DNA of 5,119 nucleotides. Source: Candidatus Geohydrothermomicrobium daggyaiense (lineage in GTDB: Bacteria; Actinomycetota; Geothermincolia; Fen-727; JACVIW01). The notes beneath the pieces are model-generated. The model was not told where the DNA came from. It ran no database searches and saw nothing but the letters and a program-made list of their open reading frames with translations. The position numbers and the translations under genes are program-made. Positions 1 to 5,119 of this stretch are shown here, piece after piece. Location of the stretch: positions 1 to 5,119 of the forward strand of contig JACVIW010000183.1 of NCBI GenBank assembly GCA_015711695.1, written 5' to 3'. Position 1 is the stretch's first letter. Each line of letters begins with the position of its first letter.

Positions 1-707
1 TGACCGGTAATGCAGAAACCCTTCTCCACCAGAGATTCCGCGAGGTGTGAGGCCTTCTCAGGGCTTGCCTACCTTCGCATCAGTATAATTTTAATTTTCA
101 AAATTTTTTTCTTACGTCATCATTAACCTGATGTGACATATTTGTCTTTTTAATCCAGGCACGACTGCGTTTACGGTTATATTCCATCTCACGAGTTCTT
201 TGCTACAGCCTTCGTGAAACCAAATATCGCAGCTTTGCCGCCACGTAAACTCTGTCACTGGGAAAGCCGGTAAAACAGATTACCGGAGATATATTGATAT
301 TTTCTTCATCTTGACTTTTTCACGAGGGGGAATGAGCTTTTATCCAGATAAAACCGGGATTTAAAGTTGGTCGATAGAATCTCTTCCCGTATCTCCGGTT
401 TAACATCATCCATCACGCTTGCCTCCATATTCCGGCATTACTTTTGAGAATATCGATGCTGCCAAAACTATAACGACATGATCAACGAGCCATAAACACC
501 ACCGGGTATGATAACGTCAGTCTTGAACACTCCAGCCCGACTGCCCCAATCCCCAATTGTTTCAGCAATTTCTCGCGCAAGGTTATCGCGAATCCTGCAG
601 TTAATTGCGACGCAAGCACACCTCGAGACAAGCTAGATGGCAATCGCCCTTCCTCATTGCCAGGACGCTCCCGTTACAAGAGCAATCTTAACTGATAATT
701 CACTCAT
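1..707 (-). pseudogene. Decayed FabG-like short-chain dehydrogenase/reductase, 3' end cut by window edge
   Basis: No single frame is open, but successive minus-strand frames spell a classical SDR in the right order. From ATG at 707 the first frame reads MSELSVKIALVTGAS, the Rossmann TGxxxG start, then a stop inside the glycine motif, then GRAIA, and continues to a stop at 468. A shifted frame (466-413) gives FGSIDIL and SNAGIW, matching the NNAG motif. The frame 413-306 gives PEIREEILSTNFKS. The frame 304-233 gives INIS and then the catalytic YxxxK as YVAAK (Tyr at 247-245, Lys at 235-233). The next frames give AAIFGFTKAVAK and WNITVNAVVPG. From about 155 to 1 a frame with one stop gives TNMSHQVNDDVRKK and ends EKGFCITG, the usual SDR end, about ten residues short of a full protein. 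Known family members are NAD(P)H-dependent 3-oxoacyl-ACP or similar reductases of about 245 residues. At least three in-frame stops and four frame changes rule out function. The exact substrate cannot be told. Confidence 0.88.
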
Positions 708-759
708 CTTAAACTGCCGCCATCGAGGCCAATACTTCTAAGCCAGTATTTACGGCAGT

Positions 760-2082
760 AGTTATGATAACACTAGAAATATCACTTCATCCGGGAACAA
801 AAAATAAATCGTGTCTGTTCGATGAAGGATTTCAACCGCTTGTAGCAAGAAAATCTCTGACCTTTGTTACAAATGCCAATATCATGATAAATTCCTATTG
901 TTTGAATTTCTATGCATTCCATTAAAGCGGCAGGCGTTTTATGTATTATTATTATTCATCCGACACTGCAAGTAAGTGAAAAGATCCCGTGTTAAAGCTT
1001 CATTAGTTTTATGCCAATAAAAAAATCCAGGTTGAAAGATTTGCCGTAAGTGTTCTGAAATGAAAGATATCATTTGCTGCTCGACGATTGGAGAGAGCAC
1101 ACCGGGAAACAACTCGAGCGGCTATACCACGATTTCCTTCGAAAAAATAAGTCGCTCTTGAATATCTAGGCAGACAACTTCGGCAGCAATCCGCTGGGCG
1201 TTACATAGGATAATATATGAAATAAGACCTTAAAACTGGGGAAATCATATGCTGCTCAACATACGACAGTGGTGTTCCTGATGACAATGAGAGTCACATT
1301 CCAACAATCTCCTTAGATGGAAGACATGCCGCTTCTGAATCGTGGGCGAGAATTTCGAAGTGGAAAACCACGGAATATCTCATGTTTACCGCAAGGATTT
1401 TAACCGGGTAGATTGCCTGTTGTTCTCTTAATGCACTGGGCGATGCGTAAGATATCAACAGTGGTTATCCTTCAATATCTTCTGAAGGAAATATGTATCT
1501 TTTGAATCGGAGGTATCCAGATTCCAAGTAGAACCCGAGGGGTATGGACCAGGTCTACACCAAGGAAATCGGAACAGGCAAAATTCTCTGCTCTTCAACA
1601 ACATCGACAGGCGCAATTGGCTACTGGCAATTGGTTCAACCTCAATATCCGGGATGGTTAATGTGTGGCTTTCCACCCATGGAGACGACGCTCGGATTTA
1701 ATACCGGGGATTAAGGTAAATTCGCCGGAAAAACCACAACACGGGGCAACTGATCTGCTGCATGACCTTCTTAACGGGCGCTGCTGGTATGCGCTGTAGT
1801 TTTGACGGATAAATTGACAGAGCACGTGCTGCGTATTGGTCGTACCAGACCAACTTCGGAGTCAATCACGGGACAGAAAAAGCACCGCTATAGCAGAAAG
1901 ATATTGTCACGGGGTCTATTTAATGCTGTTCCACCACGACATCAGCTACAGTCCAAAACGATTATGGGTATGCAGCTTTATTATCGGAAAAGGGAAATTA
2001 TGTTGCATTTGTTTCACGCGCAACCAACCTTTCTGCGAGAAACGGAGATATTATCAAATTTGCCTTAAAAAGCCTGCTTTAG
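760..2082 (+). pseudogene. Decayed PD40/TolB-like beta-propeller repeat protein, at least eight units
   Basis: Plus-strand frames, joined across stops and shifts, repeat the pattern PSIS-DG-RYVAF-S-ATNL, then DVYVKD--TG, typical of secreted PD40/WD40-like propellers. The clearest pieces are NDYGYAALLSEKGNYVAF followed by VSRATNLS (about 1966-2031), SGYPSISSEGN (about 1459-1492), PTISLDGRHAAS (about 1301-1333), GMDQVYTKEIGTGKILCSS (about 1540-1594) and DLKTGEIICCSTYDSG (about 1229-1273). The YVAF-equivalent positions start near 799, 938, 1148, 1325, 1493, 1662, 1825 and 1999; those from 1148 onward are 163-177 bases apart, or about 56 residues. The first two are 139 and 210 bases from their neighbours, which together make two normal periods. 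No signal peptide or start codon could be recognised, so the 5' end may be lost. The last unit runs to a stop at 2080-2082. The intact protein would probably have been exported and used for binding or as a surface scaffold. That role is family knowledge, not visible here. Confidence 0.85.
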
Positions 2083-2369
2083 GACCTGTTCTGCGCTCAA
2101 TCTCCCTTCAGGTACAATGAACTCAGCTGTAACCCTTGGTGGCGACGCCTTCGGTTCAAGCCTTGGCTCTTCTTGCTTAAAATTCCGAAGCGTTGGAGTC
2201 TCCTCTTACGTATTCCTGTCAAAGCTCAAATTAAAGTGAAAGTCCCGGGAGGAGTATGGGAGAAGGTAAACGCGAGCGTTACAACTTCGAGCGCTACATC
2301 TCTGTTTATGCTTTAACTGTAACCAAATAAGGATGGAAGCTAAATTTCACATGGTTTAAAAGTGAGAAA

Positions 2370-2400
2370 CGAACGCCTGTAAAAAACCGTTCGATTTTTT
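2370..2400 (+). terminator. Possible rho-independent terminator
   Basis: A perfect 6-base stem, CGAACG (2370-2375) with CGTTCG (2388-2393), encloses a 12-base loop and is followed by A and six Ts (2395-2400). It lies about 290 bases past the end of the propeller relic and would stop plus-strand transcription. Read on the other strand, the same stem is followed by TTTCTC, so it could also weakly terminate the mutase operon, which ends about 75 bases away. The stem is short and the loop long, so the call is tentative. Confidence 0.4.
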
Positions 2401-2438
2401 CGACCACGGGGTTCGAAACTTAAAGCGTACTTACAGAT

Positions 2439-2466
2439 TACTATGATAAGAATACTATGATAAGAA
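2439..2466. repeat. Perfect 14-base tandem duplication
   Basis: The unit TACTATGATAAGAA occurs twice with no gap, at 2439-2452 and 2453-2466. The second copy ends 7 bases before the mutase stop codon. It is most simply a replication-slippage duplication in the 3' untranslated region of the operon. No binding-site function can be claimed. Confidence 0.85.
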
Positions 2467-2473
2467 ACAACGC

Positions 2474-4162
2474 CTAAATGGATTCAACCATCTGATCCGA
2501 TTCTTTGAAAACACCGTATCTTTCACGGTAAACATCCCATATCTCTTCCAGAGTCGCATAAGCCAGAGCCGCGTCCATCGTTGGTTCAAAAAGATTTAGA
2601 TCATGGTAAGCAGCGTCGCGGAGTTTCTCCAGCGCGAGACGGCATTTCTTACCATCTCTTTTTTCCTTGAGTATAGCTATTCTCTCTTTCTGGGCTTCCT
2701 CTATCTCCGTTCCAATTTTCAAAATGTTTATGGGCGGTTCTTTTTCCTCAATATATTTGTTCACTCCCACTATGACCTGACGCCCACTCTCAACCGCCTC
2801 CTGGTAACGCCAGGCAGCTCTCGCTACTTCGCGCTGGATATAACCCTTTTCAACAGCCTCAATCATTCCCCCGAGTTCGTCTATCCTCTTTATGTACTCC
2901 CATGCCTCTTCTTCGATATCGCTGGTGAGCTTTTCAACGAAATAGGAACCCGCAAGTGGGTCAACTGTATTTGCAACACCGCTTTCCTCTGCGATAATCT
3001 GCTGGGTTCTTACCGCCACCTTAAGAGATTCCTCCGTCGGAAGTGCAAGAGCTTCATCGTAGGAATCCGTGTGAAGACTCTGAGTACCACCGAGCACAGC
3101 AGCCAGAGCCTGGATAGCAACCCGAACAATATTGTTTAACGGCTGTTGCGCGGTCAGCGAACATCCCGCGGTTTGCGTATGGAATCTCATCATCATCGAT
3201 CTCGGATCCTGCGCCTTAAAACGCTCTTTCATTATCCTCGCCCACATCCTCCTCGCTGCTCTGTATTTCGCTATCTCCTCGAAGAAATCGTTGTGAGCGT
3301 TCCACATGAAGGAAAGCCTTGGGCCAAAGCTATCCACATCAAGACCCCTTTGGAGAAAAGCGCTCACGAACTCAATCCCCTCACTTAGCGTAAAAGCAAC
3401 TTCCTGAGCAGCAGTGCATCCCTTTTCTCTGATCTGGTAACCCACGATGCTTATTGGATACCAAAGCGGGACGTTGTAAGTGCAGTATTCAACCACATCA
3501 GTGCATAGTTTAAGCTCAGCCTTGCGAGGAAGGACGCGAACATTTGCCGCAACATCACGGCAAATGCTGTCATTCTGAAAGGTCCCTCTGAGCTTACGAA
3601 AATCCGCTCCCTGTTTTCTGGCAAGAGCGAAGTACATTGACGGAATGGGCGGATATGCGATCACGAGTGAAGTGCTAACTTCCTCAAGAGTGATACCTGA
3701 AAAAAGTCTTTCCATGTCCTCAAGAGAATCGATTGGCACGCCATCCCTGCCCACTTCACCCTTTGCAAGCGGATGGTCCGAGTTCAAACCGTGAATAGTC
3801 GGCAAATCAAAAGCCACATTCAGTCCGGGCGCCCCCTTTTCGATAAGATATTTAAGCCTTCTGTTAGACTCGTCAGGATCAGCAAAACCCATGAACTGCC
3901 TTATTGTCCATAATCTTCCCCGATACATGGTTGGATGGATTCCCCTTGTGAAAGGATATTCACCCGGAAACCCGAGGTCCCTCATATAATCGAAATCCTC
4001 GATATCCCACGGACCATATAGCCTCTCGATTCCCCGCCCTGAAACCGTCTCAAAAATCTCTTTTCTTTCGGGGCGTTCCTTGAGGGAGCGGGTTAATGTT
4101 TCCCTTTCCCACCGTTCTTTTTGTATCTTCAGATGCTCGATGTTTTCATCATTGCTTCCCAT
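2474..4162 (-). CDS. Methylmalonyl-CoA-mutase-family large subunit with altered active site
   Basis: This 562-residue protein is the catalytic TIM-barrel half of an adenosylcobalamin-dependent acyl-CoA mutase, which moves a group on the carbon skeleton of an acyl-CoA by a radical mechanism. Family signatures in order are FTRGIHPTMYRGR (71-83), WTIRQFMGF (85-93), NVAFDLPT (115-122), GEVGRDGV (135-142), PRLSFMWNAHNDFFEEIAK (281-299), RFHTQTAGCSLTAQQP (326-341), LGGTQSLHTDSYDEALALPT (357-376), VDPLAGSYFVE (400-410) and VGVNKY (465-470). The length fits split enzymes: it stops before the cobalamin-binding domain (DxHxxG), which must be a separate subunit not in this window. Compared with P. shermanii numbering, Arg82, Arg87, Gln197, Tyr243, Arg283, Ser285, His328, Gln330 and Ser362 are kept. 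Tyr89 is Phe90, Arg207 is Ala206, His244 is Gln243, Phe287 is Met286 and Asn366 is Asp366. Methylmalonyl-CoA specificity is therefore unlikely; isobutyryl-CoA-type mutases share the Phe but carry Gln at 207 and keep the His. The start ATG has GGGGAAG just upstream. It is the last gene of the operon, 78 bases after the crotonase. Confidence 0.93.
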   Translation of the reverse strand: MGSNDENIEHLKIQKERWERETLTRSLKERPERKEIFETVSGRGIERLYGPWDIEDFDYMRDLGFPGEYPFTRGIHPTMYRGRLWTIRQFMGFADPDESNRRLKYLIEKGAPGLNVAFDLPTIHGLNSDHPLAKGEVGRDGVPIDSLEDMERLFSGITLEEVSTSLVIAYPPIPSMYFALARKQGADFRKLRGTFQNDSICRDVAANVRVLPRKAELKLCTDVVEYCTYNVPLWYPISIVGYQIREKGCTAAQEVAFTLSEGIEFVSAFLQRGLDVDSFGPRLSFMWNAHNDFFEEIAKYRAARRMWARIMKERFKAQDPRSMMMRFHTQTAGCSLTAQQPLNNIVRVAIQALAAVLGGTQSLHTDSYDEALALPTEESLKVAVRTQQIIAEESGVANTVDPLAGSYFVEKLTSDIEEEAWEYIKRIDELGGMIEAVEKGYIQREVARAAWRYQEAVESGRQVIVGVNKYIEEKEPPINILKIGTEIEEAQKERIAILKEKRDGKKCRLALEKLRDAAYHDLNLFEPTMDAALAYATLEEIWDVYRERYGVFKESDQMVESI

Positions 4163-4165
4163 TTC

Positions 4166-4171
4166 TTCCCC
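4166..4171 (-). promoter_or_regulatory. Weak ribosome-binding site of the mutase gene
   Basis: Reading the minus strand, GGGGAA lies five bases before the ATG at 4162. It is a partial Shine-Dalgarno match, much weaker than the AGGAGG of the preceding gene. It supports this start over later in-frame codons, since no other Met occurs before residue 60. Confidence 0.5.
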
Positions 4172-4240
4172 AACCTTATCTGAATACCGAACACTGCCAG
4201 ATATGTTAATACAGAAATTCCGAGTATGCCTGATTTAACC

Positions 4241-5014
4241 TTATTTCCCCTTGAATTCCGGCTTTCTTTTTTCAATGAAAGCCCTGACCCCCTCAGCGCA
4301 ATCCTCAGTTCCCATTGTAATAGCGCATGAAAGAGCCTCAAAACTGCCACCCATCGGGATTGAAGATTCAGCTGCGGCATTCAACGCGTCTTTCGCTAGG
4401 GCGACAGCAATGGGCGGTTTTTCGGCTAAGATCTTCGCAAGGTTCATTGCCTCATCAAGTAGCGTATCATCTGCAGTAACCTGGGAAACAAGTCCTATCT
4501 GGTACGCCTCCCGCGCGTCAATCATTCTACCCGTGAGCACGAGTTCACGCGCTCTCCCGTAACCCACGATTCTCGCGAGCCTCTGGGTGCCCCCCCATCC
4601 CGGAATAATCCCGTAATTTATTTCAAGCTGACCAAATTTCGCGCTTACACAACACAATCTTATATCGCACGCGAGAGCGACTTCGCAGCCTCCTCCAAAA
4701 GCGTACCCATTTACAGCAGCGATCACCGGCTTTTCCATCTCCTCTATCTCCCTCAGTACCCTGTGACCCGCCTTCAATAAAAATGCCGCGCTTGTCGGAT
4801 CCATCTCTGGAAACATACTGACGTCAGCACCCCCTATAAAAGCCTTTCCCGAGCCAGTAAGCACCACGCAACGGATTTCATCATCCATTCTCAACTCGCT
4901 CATTTTCTCGCCAAGCTCATAGATATCGTCCACTACCACGAGATTAAGCGGGGGCTTATCAATTTTGAGAACAGCAATCCTGCCTTTTCTGTCAATTTCC
5001 CATACTCCTGTCAT
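4241..5014 (-). CDS. Enoyl-CoA hydratase / crotonase-family protein
   Basis: The 257-residue product has the normal length and motif order of a soluble enoyl-CoA hydratase, which adds water across the 2,3 double bond of an enoyl-CoA. The oxyanion-hole segments are KAFIGGADVSMF (57-68) and YAFGGGCE (104-111). Both catalytic glutamates are present: Glu111 in GGGCE and Glu131 in FGQLEINYGIIPGWGGTQRL, twenty residues apart as in rat mitochondrial hydratase (Glu144/Glu164). This argues for a true hydratase rather than an isomerase or hydrolase branch, though crotonase substrates cannot be read from motifs. The C-terminal part (about 198-257), with FEALSCAITMGTEDCAEGVRAF and the end KRKPEF, is typical. 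The start is firm because AGGAGGA lies just upstream. The gene follows the stop of an apparent FAD-linked oxidase by 12 bases and precedes the mutase by 78 bases on the same strand, so it likely acts in the same acyl-CoA pathway. Confidence 0.95.
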   Translation of the reverse strand: MTGVWEIDRKGRIAVLKIDKPPLNLVVVDDIYELGEKMSELRMDDEIRCVVLTGSGKAFIGGADVSMFPEMDPTSAAFLLKAGHRVLREIEEMEKPVIAAVNGYAFGGGCEVALACDIRLCCVSAKFGQLEINYGIIPGWGGTQRLARIVGYGRARELVLTGRMIDAREAYQIGLVSQVTADDTLLDEAMNLAKILAEKPPIAVALAKDALNAAAESSIPMGGSFEALSCAITMGTEDCAEGVRAFIEKRKPEFKGK

Positions 5015-5017
5015 CGA

Positions 5018-5024
5018 TCCTCCT
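5018..5024 (-). promoter_or_regulatory. Strong ribosome-binding site of the crotonase gene
   Basis: On the minus strand AGGAGGA stands three bases before the ATG at 5014 and only two bases after the TGA stop of the upstream gene. A ribosome finishing that gene would land on this site, which suggests translational coupling. Confidence 0.85.
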
Positions 5025-5026
5025 TT

Positions 5027-5119
5027 TCACACAATCCACTGACTACCGTTTTGCCGTGAAGGGCCGGATGAAATGCCCATCCGCCCTGGGTTCATAATAT
5101 TTCCAGGATCTATTGTTTT
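5027..5119 (-). CDS. C-terminal end of a probable FAD-linked oxidase (GlcD/alkyl-DHAP-synthase type), truncated by window edge
   Basis: Only the last 30 codons are present, read in frame from the window edge to TGA at 5029-5027. They begin KTIDPGNIMNPGRMGI, which matches the conserved C-terminal 'LDPxNIMNPGK' signature of FAD-linked oxidases such as D-lactate/glycolate oxidase GlcD and related dehydrogenases; these oxidise 2-hydroxyacids or similar substrates. The tail after it (SSGPSRQNGSQWIV) is not conserved in the family. The stop lies 12 bases before the crotonase ATG, so the two genes are almost certainly in one transcript. The catalytic and FAD-binding parts are outside the window, so substrate and exact subfamily are unknown. 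Confidence 0.7.
   Translation of the reverse strand, partial: KTIDPGNIMNPGRMGISSGPSRQNGSQWIV

Larger units (their letters stand above)
2083..2473. other. Unassigned intergenic stretch between propeller relic and mutase gene
   Basis: No recognisable gene was found. The propeller frame stays open on the plus strand after its stop at 2080-2082 up to a TAA near 2315 and ends in a stretch containing KVKVPGGVWEKVNASVTTSS. This could be the remains of a C-terminal domain, but no family is evident. On the minus strand 2205-2068 is also open (46 codons, no ATG) and reads as charged, proline-rich sequence of no known family. The right part is AT-rich and holds a hairpin with a T-run and a short tandem repeat, listed separately. 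Confidence 0.5.

Noticed and set aside
80..130. AT-rich block resembling a promoter
   Set aside because: It lies inside the reductase relic and encodes its lysine- and isoleucine-rich segment (VRKKILKI); no properly spaced -35/-10 pair is present.
1455..1676. 73-codon minus-strand open frame
   Set aside because: It is antisense to well-recognised propeller repeat units on the plus strand and resembles no protein family.
1802..2120. Two overlapping plus-strand open frames of 88 and 94 codons
   Set aside because: They are out of frame with the repeat reading of the same stretch, which gives clear propeller motifs, and their products look random.
2068..2205. Minus-strand open stretch reading as charged, proline-rich peptide
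   Set aside because: It has 46 codons, no ATG, stops at both ends and no family match. It could be part of a relic, but there is no independent support.
2603..3388. Plus-strand open frames of 178 and 80 codons
   Set aside because: They are antisense to the strongly conserved mutase coding sequence and have no recognisable motifs.
4129..4380. 83-codon minus-strand frame crossing the crotonase-mutase gap, with a hydrophobic run (GILGISVLTYLAVFGIQIRL)
   Set aside because: The hydrophobic stretch could be a membrane helix, but the frame overlaps both genes, has no convincing start or ribosome-binding site near the gap, and matches no known protein. It is more likely chance reading of an AT-rich spacer.
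4251..4562. 103-codon plus-strand open frame
   Set aside because: It is antisense to the crotonase gene.

Overview
The window looks bacterial. One start has a full AGGAGG ribosome-binding site, the recognisable genes belong to acyl-CoA metabolism, and the relics are of a FabG-like reductase and a secreted-type beta-propeller protein, both common in bacteria. Base composition is moderate. Nothing here fixes the phylum. A cobalamin-dependent mutase whose B12-binding domain is not fused suggests an anaerobe or thermophile, but that is inference.

The right half (2474-5119) is an intact operon on the minus strand. In transcription order it holds the last 30 codons of what looks like an FAD-linked oxidase (5119-5027), an enoyl-CoA hydratase/crotonase (5014-4241), and the catalytic large subunit of a methylmalonyl-CoA-mutase-family enzyme (4162-2474). 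The first two genes are 12 bases apart and look translationally coupled. Together they suggest an acyl-CoA degradation or interconversion module. The mutase has lost residues that define methylmalonyl-CoA mutase: the His at P. shermanii position 244 is Gln, Arg207 is Ala and Tyr89 is Phe. Its substrate is therefore probably not methylmalonyl-CoA. No cobalamin-binding small subunit is in the window.

The left half (1-2473) has no intact gene, but it is not featureless. By reading across frames I could reconstruct two decayed genes. The first (707-1, minus strand) is a FabG-like short-chain dehydrogenase broken by several stops and frameshifts; it runs off the left edge. The second (about 760-2082, plus strand) is a repeat protein of the PD40/TolB-like beta-propeller type. 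It has at least eight units spaced about 168-175 bases apart, each broken by stops or frame changes. The two relics point away from each other.

Between the propeller relic and the mutase stop codon lie about 390 bases that I cannot assign. They include a hairpin with a T-run (2370-2400) and a perfect 14-base tandem duplication (2439-2466). The window thus joins a maintained catabolic operon to a decaying segment, and the short ORFs in that segment should not be annotated as genes.
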